The translations under genes were made by a program, and so were the position numbers. The notes beneath the pieces are model-generated. The model saw nothing but the letters and a program-made list of their open reading frames with translations, made no database searches and was not told the DNA's origin. A stretch of DNA of 64,000 nucleotides, taken from the NCBI RefSeq assembly GCF_000744455.1, contig NZ_JQLY01000001.1, forward strand, positions 1,736,001-1,800,000. The letters run 5' to 3'. The stretch is from Methanobacterium sp. SMA-27. GTDB lineage: Archaea > Methanobacteriota > Methanobacteria > Methanobacteriales > Methanobacteriaceae. This document shows, one piece after another, positions 17,889 to 26,298 of the stretch (its first letter is position 1; the number at the start of each line of letters is the position of its first letter).

Positions 17889-19106
17889 ATGAAAGCAGAT
17901 GCAATAAAAATAACAGATGGTGTTTACTGGGTTGGAGTTTTAGACTGGGATTTACGAAATTATCATGGGTATACGCTTAATGGAACTACATACAATGCGT
18001 ATCTAGTTTTTGGGGATAAAGTAGCACTTATAGATAATACGTATCCCGGAAGTTCAGCGCAGTTATGGGGCAGAATTAAAGATGCGTTTGAAAAGGAAAA
18101 TAGGGAATTCAAACTGGATCTGATAATACAAAATCATATTGAGATGGATCACAGCGGTGCGTTAACAGAAATACACAAGAAATTCCCTGAAGCACCTGTT
18201 TATTGTACTGCAGCGGCTGTTAGTGGTTTGAAGATTCATTATCCTTCCCTTGAAAGTGTGGATTTCAGGGTAGTTAAAACAGGGGAAAGCTTGGATCTGG
18301 GGGGTAAACAATTTATATTCCTTGAGGCACAGATGCTTCACTGGCCTGACAGTATGTTTAGTCTTCTTTTAGAGGATGGAATACTATTTTCAAATGATGC
18401 ATTTGGTCAGCACCTCTGCTTCAATGAACGTTATGACACAGATATTTCTGAAAATGTGCTTATGGATGCTGCAGCCAAGTTTTATGCCAACTTACTAACA
18501 CCATTATCTGGACTTATACTAAATAAATTCAAACAAGTCACGAGCTTAGAATTGTTAAATAAAATAAACATGATTGCACCATCACATGGCCAGATCTGGA
18601 CAGACCCAATGAAGATAATAAATGCATATACCGGATGGGCCACAGGAAAATGTGAGGATAAAGTAACAATTGTTTACGATACAATGCATGGTTCAACAAA
18701 ATTAATGGCACAGGCACTAGCAGAAGGGATTATTAGTCAGGATGTTGATGTTGCAATGCACTTCCTACATACAGATGAACGTAGCAACATTGTAAAGGAT
18801 ATATTGGAAAGTAAAGCAGTTTCATTTGGTGCACCAACCATGTTCAACCAAGTGTTCCCAAGTATGGGGGATATAATCTTCTATTTAAGAGGTTTGAACT
18901 TTGCTAAAACAGGTATCAAACGAAAAGCAGTAACCTTTGGATCTATGGGTTGGAGTGGGGAAGCACCAAAGATACTTGCAGAAGAACTTGAAAAATGTGG
19001 ATTTGAAATATTCGAACAGATTAAGGTTAAGTATGTACCTACAGAGGAAGAATTAGAGGAGTGTTATGAATTGGGTGTTAAATTAGGTTCAGAAATTAAA
19101 CAATAA
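17889..19106 (+). CDS. fprA: F420H2 oxidase (flavodiiron protein FprA)
   Basis: 405 residues. The N-terminal metallo-beta-lactamase domain carries the diiron motif [10 protein letters not shown] (HxExDH), further ligands in [11 protein letters not shown] and [10 protein letters not shown], and HGQIW. The C-terminal flavodoxin domain starts at about residue 255 with [16 protein letters not shown], which binds FMN. In methanogens this enzyme reduces O2 to water with coenzyme F420H2, a protection against oxygen. A strong TATA box and GGAGG site suggest high expression. It is followed 32 bp later by a small unknown gene, likely in one operon. Confidence 0.92.
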   Translation: MKADAIKITDGVYWVGVLDWDLRNYHGYTLNGTTYNAYLVFGDKVALIDNTYPGSSAQLWGRIKDAFEKENREFKLDLIIQNHIEMDHSGALTEIHKKFPEAPVYCTAAAVSGLKIHYPSLESVDFRVVKTGESLDLGGKQFIFLEAQMLHWPDSMFSLLLEDGILFSNDAFGQHLCFNERYDTDISENVLMDAAAKFYANLLTPLSGLILNKFKQVTSLELLNKINMIAPSHGQIWTDPMKIINAYTGWATGKCEDKVTIVYDTMHGSTKLMAQALAEGIISQDVDVAMHFLHTDERSNIVKDILESKAVSFGAPTMFNQVFPSMGDIIFYLRGLNFAKTGIKRKAVTFGSMGWSGEAPKILAEELEKCGFEIFEQIKVKYVPTEEELEECYELGVKLGSEIKQ

Positions 19107-19138
19107 AAAAAATTGCCTTTAGTATAGGAGGTATAAAA

Positions 19139-19552
19139 ATGAAAAATTTAGAATTTGAAAGTGCATTGGACTCCAGAAAGAAACTTATGACAATATTGTT
19201 TTGGATCAATAGAAAAGCTGCGAGAACAGAAGGATGTGCGCCATTTTTATTAAAGAAAATAGTAACAGAGGAGAACACCTATACTCCAGAAGATCCTAAA
19301 CTCCTTAAATTAACAAATGCAATTATTGAGGATATTCTGGAATCAATGGATGAAAATAAACATGTAAAATTTGAAATATCAATGGGAAATGAATATATAA
19401 CTACAGAAATTGATGAGAATATTTTATCTGTAAACACTGTACACAACATTGAAATTGAAGATGAAATCATTGAAAAACTCGATCAAGAGCTAAATAAAAA
19501 ATATCCCAGTATCTGCGAATCTTTTAAACCTCGTGTAACACCTCACAGATAA
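19139..19552 (+). CDS. conserved small protein downstream of fprA, unknown function
   Basis: 137 residues, acidic, no membrane span. The N-terminal half is helical and basic (DSRKKLMTILFWINRKAARTEGCAP), and the C-terminal half is beta-like and acidic with NEYITTEIDENILSV. Only two cysteines are present. AGGAGGTATAAAAATG is a strong ribosome binding site. The 32-bp gap to fprA and a shared terminator suggest cotranscription, so it may help oxygen or redox defence, but no domain is recognised. Confidence 0.7.
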   Translation: MKNLEFESALDSRKKLMTILFWINRKAARTEGCAPFLLKKIVTEENTYTPEDPKLLKLTNAIIEDILESMDENKHVKFEISMGNEYITTEIDENILSVNTVHNIEIEDEIIEKLDQELNKKYPSICESFKPRVTPHR

Positions 19553-19568
19553 AAAAAAATATTTTACC

Positions 19569-19604
19569 TTGGATGTAAATCATCCAACTATCTTTATTTT
19601 TTTT
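19569..19604 (+). terminator. hairpin terminator after fprA operon
   Basis: TTGGATG-taaat-CATCCAA forms a perfect 7-bp stem, followed by a T-rich tract. It lies 17 bp past the stop of the small gene and just before the convergent CBS gene. Confidence 0.6.
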
Positions 19605-19626
19605 GAAATAATTGGATTTAAAGGAA

Positions 19627-20034
19627 TTAAATTTTAATTGCCCTAATAATATCACCATCGGATATTATTCCAACAATATTATGATTGTTGTCGATAACAA
19701 CTAGCTGGTTTATAATATCTTCTTCTGATCCAAATTCATTCATTTTTCTTACAGTTGTTAAAAGATCATCATCTAGATTTACACTTACAACATCTTTTAC
19801 CATAACCTTTTCAACAATCGTTCCAATTTCATATTTATCCAGTATTAGATTGTGTCCCAGATCAGTTGCTGTTACAATACCAACAAGTTCATCTCCATCA
19901 ACAACAGGGAGAGAACTAATTTTATGTTTCATTAACTTTTCAAAGGCAAATACAACATCTTCGTTTGGGGGAACACTGATAACTTTAGTGCTCATCACGT
20001 CTTTAACTTTTAATTTTTTTAACATCTTCTTCAC
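19627..20034 (-). CDS. two-CBS-domain protein
   Basis: 135 residues, made of two CBS repeats: [18 protein letters not shown] ... [19 protein letters not shown] and [14 protein letters not shown] ... [21 protein letters not shown] pairs bind adenine nucleotides or SAM and act as energy or metabolite sensors. The gene overlaps the end of the 2-phosphoglycerate kinase gene by 32 bp on the same strand, so it is translationally coupled and may regulate that kinase. No catalytic domain is attached. Confidence 0.88.
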   Translation of the reverse strand: MKKMLKKLKVKDVMSTKVISVPPNEDVVFAFEKLMKHKISSLPVVDGDELVGIVTATDLGHNLILDKYEIGTIVEKVMVKDVVSVNLDDDLLTTVRKMNEFGSEEDIINQLVVIDNNHNIVGIISDGDIIRAIKI

Positions 20035-20926
20035 TTCCGTATGTCTTAGTAATACTCTCTATAATGGTGTCTATTGTAGTTGTAACATCGATATTCTCAA
20101 TAACTGGAATATGATACTTATTTGCCTGGCTTTCAAAATATTTATGTGTTCGCCGTATAGCTCCAAAAGAGTTCATATAACGTTTAAGAGGCCTTCTAGC
20201 CCATTGTTGTCTGCATCTAGAATAAAATCTTCCTTTATGAACCTCTTCATCCTGAAGAGTCAATACAAACATGTTTACATTGTGTTTACTAACTAAATCC
20301 TCACTAATAAACCCCGGAACTATATGTACTCCTTCAATAACTATGCTGATACCTTCCTTTAGGGCCCTTTCTATAACAGCTTCAACTCCAATACTCACAG
20401 TGTCAACATGGTCACGGAATCCGATCAAAACTTCATCAAATTCTGGTGGTGGAGGTATTCTTAGTGAACGGTAAGCAGTATAACTAGACTCGTATATGGT
20501 TGGAAGAAGCTCTTTTGAAACGATTTTACGCATTACCTCACGGATCATATCAGTACTGATCATATTTCTGATGCCCAGCCTGTTGGCCACTTCAAATGCA
20601 ATTGAAGAAGTTCCAACACCAGATGCGCCTCCAATCAGTACAATAAGAGGTTCATCACATTTTCGAATCCTCTTCCAAAGTCCATATTTCTCTGCAATCT
20701 CGCCCTCTTCTTCCTTTAGTTTTTCACGGACAATCATGATCAGATCATCCAGATTTATTACCTTTACTCCTTCGTCCATTAGATGAGCTTCAATCTGGGA
20801 TGCGAAGGTGTAAGCTTTATCAGGATCCATCTCTGCCCTAGTTAATGACCTGGAAAGAACTCCCTTTGAAAAGGGTTCCCTATATTTTTTCCCACCTACT
20901 TCACCTTCAACCATTACTTTTTTCAA
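20003..20926 (-). CDS. 2-phosphoglycerate kinase
   Basis: 307 residues. An N-terminal ATP-cone-like region ([20 protein letters not shown]) precedes the P-loop [18 protein letters not shown] at about residues 96-113. The family makes 2,3-bisphosphoglycerate from 2-phosphoglycerate, the first step toward cyclic 2,3-diphosphoglycerate, a thermoprotectant and phosphate store of Methanobacteriales and Methanothermus. The cyclic-2,3-bisphosphoglycerate synthetase gene is not in the window. Overlap with the CBS gene suggests coupled expression. Confidence 0.9.
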   Translation of the reverse strand: MKKVMVEGEVGGKKYREPFSKGVLSRSLTRAEMDPDKAYTFASQIEAHLMDEGVKVINLDDLIMIVREKLKEEEGEIAEKYGLWKRIRKCDEPLIVLIGGASGVGTSSIAFEVANRLGIRNMISTDMIREVMRKIVSKELLPTIYESSYTAYRSLRIPPPPEFDEVLIGFRDHVDTVSIGVEAVIERALKEGISIVIEGVHIVPGFISEDLVSKHNVNMFVLTLQDEEVHKGRFYSRCRQQWARRPLKRYMNSFGAIRRTHKYFESQANKYHIPVIENIDVTTTIDTIIESITKTYGSEEDVKKIKS

Positions 20927-21106
20927 TTTCTCACCTCAACTTAAAGGGGCAAAAATAGAACATCTAATCTATTTTAACTCAATAAATTTATGTAGGCATA
21001 GCTTAAATTATTTTCTATTATTTTAAATACAAATTAAAACATATGCCCATTGATATTATAGTTTATTTATATTCTGAATTAGTCTTTAATTGAATAAAAA
21101 AATTTG

Positions 21107-21781
21107 TTATTTGAGATTAATAATTTCTGGAATAACCTTTATATTATCGTCGTCAGAATCATCTATATTAATTATGCATGCATGCCCTTCTTTTAGCATA
21201 CCCGGATTAATAATACTAGTCTTTCCTATTTTATCAATTGCCATAGACTCATGGATATGACCGCAAAGATTTATTGAAGGCTGAAATTCTTCAATAATTT
21301 TCCTTAGACTCTCACTTCCTACATGTTTGCCTGATGGGAGTAGATCTGTTTTTGTTCCCCATGGAGGGGCGTGTGTAACAAATAGAGTTACTTCATGATT
21401 TTTTATTTCTTCCATTACCCTTCGTGCACTATCATAGATCTCAATTTCATCAAATTCTAATGGAGTGTTAAATGGTGTTGGATTAGAACCTCCAAACCCA
21501 CATATTCCTATATTTTTGATGGTAACACTTTTACCATGAATATTAATGGCTTTAGAGTTGTCTATACTTCCATAAAGATTTATTGGATCACAGTTTCCAG
21601 GAATTGCTAACACTGGAATATCAAAAGAGCTTATTTCATTAAGTATTTCTTCGGCTAGTTCATTTGGGCCAAAATCTGTAATATCCCCAGTTAGTATAAT
21701 AAGGTCAACAGTATTTTTCTTGAGGTAATCAATGATCTTAATATATTTACCATGAATATCGCTTACTGCAAGGATTTTCAT
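21107..21781 (-). CDS. metallophosphoesterase (YfcE/calcineurin-like)
   Basis: 224 residues. MKILAVSDIHGKY (D-x-H), LILTGDITDFG (GDxxD), IPGNCDP (GNCD), VTHAPPWG and NLCGHIHES (GHxH) give the full set of dinuclear metal ligands of the calcineurin-like phosphoesterases. GGAGGACATCATCAATG supports the start. It probably hydrolyses a phosphodiester or phosphomonoester, but the substrate is unknown. It is a single gene with about 120 bp to its downstream neighbour. Confidence 0.9.
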   Translation of the reverse strand: MKILAVSDIHGKYIKIIDYLKKNTVDLIILTGDITDFGPNELAEEILNEISSFDIPVLAIPGNCDPINLYGSIDNSKAINIHGKSVTIKNIGICGFGGSNPTPFNTPLEFDEIEIYDSARRVMEEIKNHEVTLFVTHAPPWGTKTDLLPSGKHVGSESLRKIIEEFQPSINLCGHIHESMAIDKIGKTSIINPGMLKEGHACIINIDDSDDDNIKVIPEIINLK

Positions 21782-21900
21782 TGATGATGTCCTCCAAAAA
21801 AGTGTATAAATTTCTATTTATATGATTGTTTAATTCAAATTATTAGTTATGGTTTTAATTTTATAAAAATAATTTAAATATAAATTTGAAATAAGAATTA

Positions 21901-22443
21901 TCAATCATTTTCTATCTGCTCTGCGAAAAACGATGATATTTCCTTTAAACTATCCTGAATGTTTTGTTTATCACCATATATTGCAATTATTGTGTCTGTT
22001 AAGAATTCTATAATCACATTATGATATTCTGCTATATCTTGTATCCTTTCCTCATCCAATGGTATCTTGAAGGTAACCCTTACCATAGAAAATCCTGGAG
22101 GTGCACCAACTATAAATTCAGACTTTTTATCAGGTAGATCATAGATTTTTTCCCCGCGAGAGGCTTTTGTGAGTTTTTTTATCCACTGATCAACGTATTC
22201 TTTACCTTCATCTTCAGCTAAATCCAATAACTTGCTTTGAGCCGTATTTAAAAAGTCATTTATCCTTTTAACTTCATTCAACCTCTCTGGATCAGCAGGA
22301 TTAACCTTATAGAAGTTTATGGTGGTTTTAGCCAGTCTAATATCTTTGGGAATAGCAGGATCTATTTCTACATTCCTTTTTCGAAGGTCGCTTAAAAGTT
22401 CAACCAAAACCATCCATGTCTGTTCAAAAGGTAAATCGCTCAT
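21901..22443 (-). CDS. methanogen-conserved protein (probable DUF2096)
   Basis: 180 residues, soluble. The N-terminal half is helical (MVLVELLSDLRKRNVEIDPA, FLNTAQSKLLDLAEDEGKEY), and the C-terminal half looks like a small alpha/beta domain with FSMVRVTFKIPLDEERIQDI. I recall this pattern as DUF2096, found in methanogenic archaea, with no known function. Its start overlaps the stop of the upstream 88-residue gene by 4 bp (ATGA), so the two are translationally coupled. Confidence 0.65.
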   Translation of the reverse strand: MSDLPFEQTWMVLVELLSDLRKRNVEIDPAIPKDIRLAKTTINFYKVNPADPERLNEVKRINDFLNTAQSKLLDLAEDEGKEYVDQWIKKLTKASRGEKIYDLPDKKSEFIVGAPPGFSMVRVTFKIPLDEERIQDIAEYHNVIIEFLTDTIIAIYGDKQNIQDSLKEISSFFAEQIEND

Positions 22444-22706
22444 AAATGTCCTTCCAATATTTTTTTGCTGTTGTAATTTAATTCAGCATCCACCAACTTT
22501 AATTCTTCCACTATTTCATTAACATCCTTGTATGAATCTAAAAACAGTACATGATTACTTTCTGTACCTGCTATATTCACTATAGCTATTTGATCCTCAT
22601 CATCAATGGTTTTTTTCTCAAGTAAAGCTTTATGCTGTACAAATGGCCCGTATTTTTCTGGTAGATCTTTAAAACGGAATACTCCAACTAAACTTGCAAC
22701 GAACAA
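22440..22706 (-). CDS. small methanogen protein (probable DUF749)
   Basis: 88 residues beginning with TTG after GAGGTG. It starts FVASLVGVFRFKDLPEKYGP and contains DDEDQIAIVNIAGTESNHVL, resembling DUF749, a short protein family restricted to methanogens. No cofactor or catalytic motif is visible. The stop overlaps the next gene by 4 bp, and the pair probably acts together. Confidence 0.65.
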   Translation of the reverse strand: MFVASLVGVFRFKDLPEKYGPFVQHKALLEKKTIDDEDQIAIVNIAGTESNHVLFLDSYKDVNEIVEELKLVDAELNYNSKKILEGHL

Positions 22707-22840
22707 AAAAACACCTCTTATTTTTTTAATTTAGTAATAATTCTTAAACCTTTAAAATCAGATTAATCTTTGGTTTTTGAATTTAATATTTTTTACTATG
22801 ATATCTCAATTATTTAAAAAATCGAACAAAAATAATTTAT

Positions 22841-22887
22841 TAAAAAAATAAAAAAAATAATTTAAAGGAGAATATTAATTATTCTCC
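22841..22887 (-). terminator. intrinsic terminator of hdrCB overlapping the hdrB stop
   Basis: GGAGAAT and ATTCTCC (22867-22887, 7-nt loop) form a perfect hairpin spanning the hdrB stop codon. On the minus strand it is followed by long T-runs reaching 22841. This is a strong archaeal terminator. Confidence 0.65.
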
Positions 22888-23775
22888 TCCAGTGATCTCA
22901 TCGAGTTTTTTAAGAGCTGGGTCTGTGCTGGTTATATGAGCATCGACAGTTAGATCTTCTCGTTTTAATCCCATTGCAAGCCCGTAGAGCTGAGCAAGGT
23001 GGAACACTGGAATTTTGAAGTCTGTTCCGTACTTCTTGTTAACTTCTGTTTGTCCTACATCGAACTGGAGATGGCAGAATGGGCACACATTTACTATTGC
23101 ATCTACTCCTGCATCTGTCATGTTGTCGAGTTTTTCCTTGGTGTAGTCTAGGGTGACATCTATATCACGTGATCTTAGACCTCCACCTGCACCACAGCAC
23201 ATCATTTTGTCTCTGTAGTCAACTGACTTTGCACCTGTTACCTCAACGAGTTCGTCAAGGATTGTTGGTTTATGTGGGTTGTCAATGTTGATTTCAGCAC
23301 TTGGTTTAAGGAAGTGGCAGCCATAGTGAACTGCTACGTTAAGATTTAATGGTGTTGTAACAGCTTCTGTAAGTTTATCAAGTCCAACATCCTTGTAGAG
23401 AATTTCTGCGAAGTGTCTAACATTTACTTCTCCTTTGAATTCTCTTCCAGCTTCAGCTAGAACTCCGTTGATTTTGTCTTTCATCTCTTCGTCTTCTTTG
23501 AGGAGATGGTTGGTTTCAAACATTGATCCAAAGCAACCGTTACATTCTGTCATGATATCTGAGTTCATGTCTTCAGCTATGGTTATGTTTCTTGCAGCTA
23601 TTGCAGCCCATGTTGTTTTATCGAATGATCCGAAAACACCTGGTGCAGGGCAGCAGGATGCTCCTTCCATATCGTTGAGCTCAATATCTAGTTTGTCAAA
23701 CATTACCCTAGTTGCTTTTTCAATTCCAGGGTATCTGTTGTTCATTATACATCCTAAGAAATATGCAAATGCCAT
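22879..23775 (-). CDS. hdrB: CoB-CoM heterodisulfide reductase subunit B
   Basis: 298 residues. Two CCG-type cysteine motifs bind the non-cubane [4Fe-4S] clusters where the disulfide is cleaved: one with GASCCPAPG and ECNGCFGS, the other with HYGCHFLKP, MMCCGAGGG and VCPFCHLQFD. HdrB is the catalytic subunit that reduces CoM-S-S-CoB, the last step of methanogenesis, in the HdrABC-MvhAGD electron-bifurcating complex. AGGAGGAATCACAATG is the ribosome binding site. It lies 12 bp after hdrC in the same operon. HdrA is not in the window, as usual for Methanobacteriales. Confidence 0.95.
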   Translation of the reverse strand: MAFAYFLGCIMNNRYPGIEKATRVMFDKLDIELNDMEGASCCPAPGVFGSFDKTTWAAIAARNITIAEDMNSDIMTECNGCFGSMFETNHLLKEDEEMKDKINGVLAEAGREFKGEVNVRHFAEILYKDVGLDKLTEAVTTPLNLNVAVHYGCHFLKPSAEINIDNPHKPTILDELVEVTGAKSVDYRDKMMCCGAGGGLRSRDIDVTLDYTKEKLDNMTDAGVDAIVNVCPFCHLQFDVGQTEVNKKYGTDFKIPVFHLAQLYGLAMGLKREDLTVDAHITSTDPALKKLDEITGGE

Positions 23776-23787
23776 TGTGATTCCTCC

Positions 23788-24606
23788 TTATTCTAGCTCC
23801 CCTTTTTCCCAATTCCAGCCAATAAGATTGTCGAATCCTGTGGCTTTAAATATTTTCTGAACTTCTTCAAGTGCTTCAGGGAACTGGTGGGTTGTTGGTG
23901 GTAATTCATCGAGTCCAACGCTTTTTCTAAGTGCCATTGTTGCATCGTTAATAGGGACTCCGTGTCCTGTTTTTATAACAAATGAACCAGTCATTTTGTG
24001 TGCAGGTGCCATGTATCCTGCCTGTGCAGCGAAGTTTCTCACTGTTTTAACAACGTCCACAATTTTAATTCCTCTTGGACATCTTTCCTGGCATTCGTAA
24101 CAGGTTGCACACATCCAAATGGTATCATCGGATATTACTTCCTCTTTAAGTCCCATAACAGACTTTCTTACAACATTCCTAATCCTGTAAGGTGTTCTTC
24201 TTCCAGAAGGACATGCACCGGTACATGTACCACACTGGAAACATAAAGCTACTGATTCAGCACCAGCATCCATAATTTCCTGTTTGAAATCTTCATCAAT
24301 ATTTTTACGGGTTATCACTTCTTCTTCTCTTCCTTCGAGTAAAGTCATCTTACCACTCCTATCTGTTTTGGATTTTTCAGGTTTTAATTCTTTTTTTTCA
24401 GTTTTTGAAACTTTAGAGTTTACATTTTCTGCAATATCTTTAGCTTCTGATTTAATTGTTTTATCGTTATCTTTTGGTGTTTCTTCTTTTTTATCTGTTG
24501 AAGTTTTTGCTTCAGTTACTGTTTCTCCTTCAGGAGTCTCTGTTTTCTCTTCTTCTTTATTCTCTTCTCCACTTAATATATTTTTTAAGCGTTTTAATGT
24601 TTTCAT
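23788..24606 (-). CDS. hdrC: CoB-CoM heterodisulfide reductase subunit C, with N-terminal extension
   Basis: Up to 272 residues. Two [4Fe-4S] motifs, CFQCGTCTGACPSG (C122-C132) and CATCYECQERCPRG, carry electrons from HdrA to HdrB. The first 86 residues are a lysine/glutamate/threonine-rich, probably disordered extension not seen in the usual 185-residue HdrC. M87 (MTLLEGREEE) corresponds to the usual start and has its own AGGAGTGG ribosome site, while the upstream ATG has GGCGTGA. Both starts may be used, or only M87 (24348). First gene of the hdrCB operon. Confidence 0.9.
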   Translation of the reverse strand: MKTLKRLKNILSGEENKEEEKTETPEGETVTEAKTSTDKKEETPKDNDKTIKSEAKDIAENVNSKVSKTEKKELKPEKSKTDRSGKMTLLEGREEEVITRKNIDEDFKQEIMDAGAESVALCFQCGTCTGACPSGRRTPYRIRNVVRKSVMGLKEEVISDDTIWMCATCYECQERCPRGIKIVDVVKTVRNFAAQAGYMAPAHKMTGSFVIKTGHGVPINDATMALRKSVGLDELPPTTHQFPEALEEVQKIFKATGFDNLIGWNWEKGELE

Positions 24607-24687
24607 TCTGTTTCACGCCCTGATCAAATGATCGTATACGGCCCTATGTGAAAACTTGTGATTTTCATATCGTAGGTTTAATTTAAG

Positions 24688-24736
24688 CATATATAAGATT
24701 GTGTAAAAATCATCAACTGTAACCTTTTAGGTTACA
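24688..24736 (-). promoter_or_regulatory. hdrCB promoter with upstream 19-bp palindrome
   Basis: On the minus strand CTTATATATG (24688-24697) is a good TATA box about 80 bp from the first hdrC ATG. Twenty bases further upstream is a perfect inverted repeat TGTAACC-tttta-GGTTACA (24718-24736), in the position of an activator or repressor operator. No regulator gene is adjacent. Confidence 0.55.
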
Positions 24737-24856
24737 TATCTTGTTTTTACAAACAGAAAATAACATTACATTAAACAATCTATTATAAGTTAGATGATAA
24801 TTTCCTTATTAAACTGTAATTTATTATTTACGATGTAAATTTTACCTGTGATCAAT

Positions 24857-25588
24857 ATGATGGAAATAAAAATGCACGATGGACCAGCTAGACTTGGTAA
24901 ATACTCTGGAATAGAAACACCAGCAATAATTGATGTAGAAAAATCATTGAAAATATTAAAAGATGAACCAATGCCATATAATGTTCCAAAAAAACTTGCA
25001 TCATGGTCTGTAAATTGTACTGTAGAAAATGCTAGATTAAGTGATGAAAATGGTGTGGGTGTTGTACATGGCTCAAGATATCCTGATTTGAGGGTTCAAT
25101 GTGCCAAAGAATTGGAAGATCTTGGCAATACTGTTTTAATGATTGCAAATCCCGAAGAATTAATGAAAAGATCCAGAGATCTTGTAGAGATCTTGGTTAT
25201 GATACGTGAGAACATCAATCCAAATACAATGATTTATTTTCCGCTAGCAGAACCATCTTTCATACCATTTCTGGCATATATGGGGGTTGATCTCTTTGAT
25301 AATACTTCAGGAATGTTTTATGCTAGTTTAAATACCTTGTTAACTCCTTCAATGAGATATGACCTTGAAAAATATAAGATATTTGACATGAACCATGATG
25401 AACTTATAGATTATAATACAAAAACAATGGAATTCTCAATCAAGGAAGTACAGGAACATATCAAAAATGGTACTCTAAGAAATCTAGTTGAAGAACGGAG
25501 CTGCTCCTCACCAGAGGCAATGACTGCTTTAAGGATACTCGACAGAGACCATTCAGATTTCATTGATAAATACACACAGCTTTACTAA
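24857..25588 (+). CDS. TGT/archaeosine synthase-like protein (N-terminal domain only)
   Basis: About 243 residues. HDGPARLGKYSGIETPAIID is the start motif of archaeal tRNA-guanine transglycosylases and of the archaeosine synthase (ArcS) alpha subunit. IYFPLAEPSFIPFLAYMGVD followed by LFDNTSG matches the TIM-barrel segment of ArcS (pseudo-catalytic) rather than true TGT. It is far shorter than either enzyme (about 500-600) and lacks PUA and other C-terminal domains. It may be a stand-alone tRNA-modification factor. GTGATC three bases before the ATG is the likely ribosome site, and the frame is open to 24848. Confidence 0.65.
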   Translation: MMEIKMHDGPARLGKYSGIETPAIIDVEKSLKILKDEPMPYNVPKKLASWSVNCTVENARLSDENGVGVVHGSRYPDLRVQCAKELEDLGNTVLMIANPEELMKRSRDLVEILVMIRENINPNTMIYFPLAEPSFIPFLAYMGVDLFDNTSGMFYASLNTLLTPSMRYDLEKYKIFDMNHDELIDYNTKTMEFSIKEVQEHIKNGTLRNLVEERSCSSPEAMTALRILDRDHSDFIDKYTQLY

Positions 25589-25645
25589 ATCCATTAAAAA
25601 AAGATATAATTTCCAAAATAAATTTTTTATCCAATGATTAAATAA

Positions 25646-25695
25646 ATAAAAAAAAGTGATATCCAAAAAATTAGATATCCTATTTCTTAAATCAC
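25646..25695 (-). terminator. terminator of the methyltransferase/ABC operon
   Basis: On the minus strand AGTGAT pairs with ATCACT (outer stem) around two copies of the self-complementary GATATC (25658-25663 and 25674-25679), followed by an 8-T run. The outer stem overlaps the methyltransferase stop codon. Confidence 0.5.
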
Positions 25696-26270
25696 TTCTT
25701 CAATACACCCTTAACCATATAATGATATTCTCCTATCTCATGTGAGTCAACAACTTCAAATTCATAATTTTTGAGCATGTTACCTACTTCTTCCGGAGAT
25801 ATTCTTACATGGAATGGAGGTCCTCTACTACTTTCAATTTTACGGAATTCTACAACAGCAAAAATACCACCAGGTTTTAAGACATTTACAATATTGGACA
25901 TTACTGGGTCTACTTCGCCTCCATCTACAAAGCCATGTAGTACATTGGACATCAAAGCAAGGTCTATTGAATTTTCATTCAATGGTAACTTTTTGGTAAT
26001 ATCCGCTACAATTGCTTCTATGTTTTTTAAGTTCCTTTTTTGAATCTCGTTTTTCACAATATCAATTGAATCGGGATAAACATCAACAGCAAAAACTTTA
26101 CCATCACTTCCCACCTTATCAGATGCTTCAATTGATACATAACCATCACCACATCCTGCATCAAGGAATTTATCTCCTTTTTTGATATCTGCTGCTTTTA
26201 AAATTACTTCAGCACTCAGTATGTCCCTAGATGATTTCCCATGATGTTGATGTCCATGTTTCTCAGTCAT
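25692..26270 (-). CDS. class I SAM-dependent methyltransferase
   Basis: 192 residues. A His-rich N-terminus (MTEKHGHQHHG) precedes motif I FLDAGCGDGYVSIEAS at about residue 38, then VFAVDVYPDS (motif II) and VLKPGGIFAVVEFRK (motif IV-V). The Rossmann methyltransferase fold is clear, the substrate is not. It ends the minus-strand run after the ABC-2 exporter genes (28 bp gap), so it may modify a compound the exporter handles. The His-rich tail could bind metal. Confidence 0.82.
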   Translation of the reverse strand: MTEKHGHQHHGKSSRDILSAEVILKAADIKKGDKFLDAGCGDGYVSIEASDKVGSDGKVFAVDVYPDSIDIVKNEIQKRNLKNIEAIVADITKKLPLNENSIDLALMSNVLHGFVDGGEVDPVMSNIVNVLKPGGIFAVVEFRKIESSRGPPFHVRISPEEVGNMLKNYEFEVVDSHEIGEYHYMVKGVLKK

Positions 26271-26298
26271 TTTTTGTTCCCCCTAAAATACATAGATT

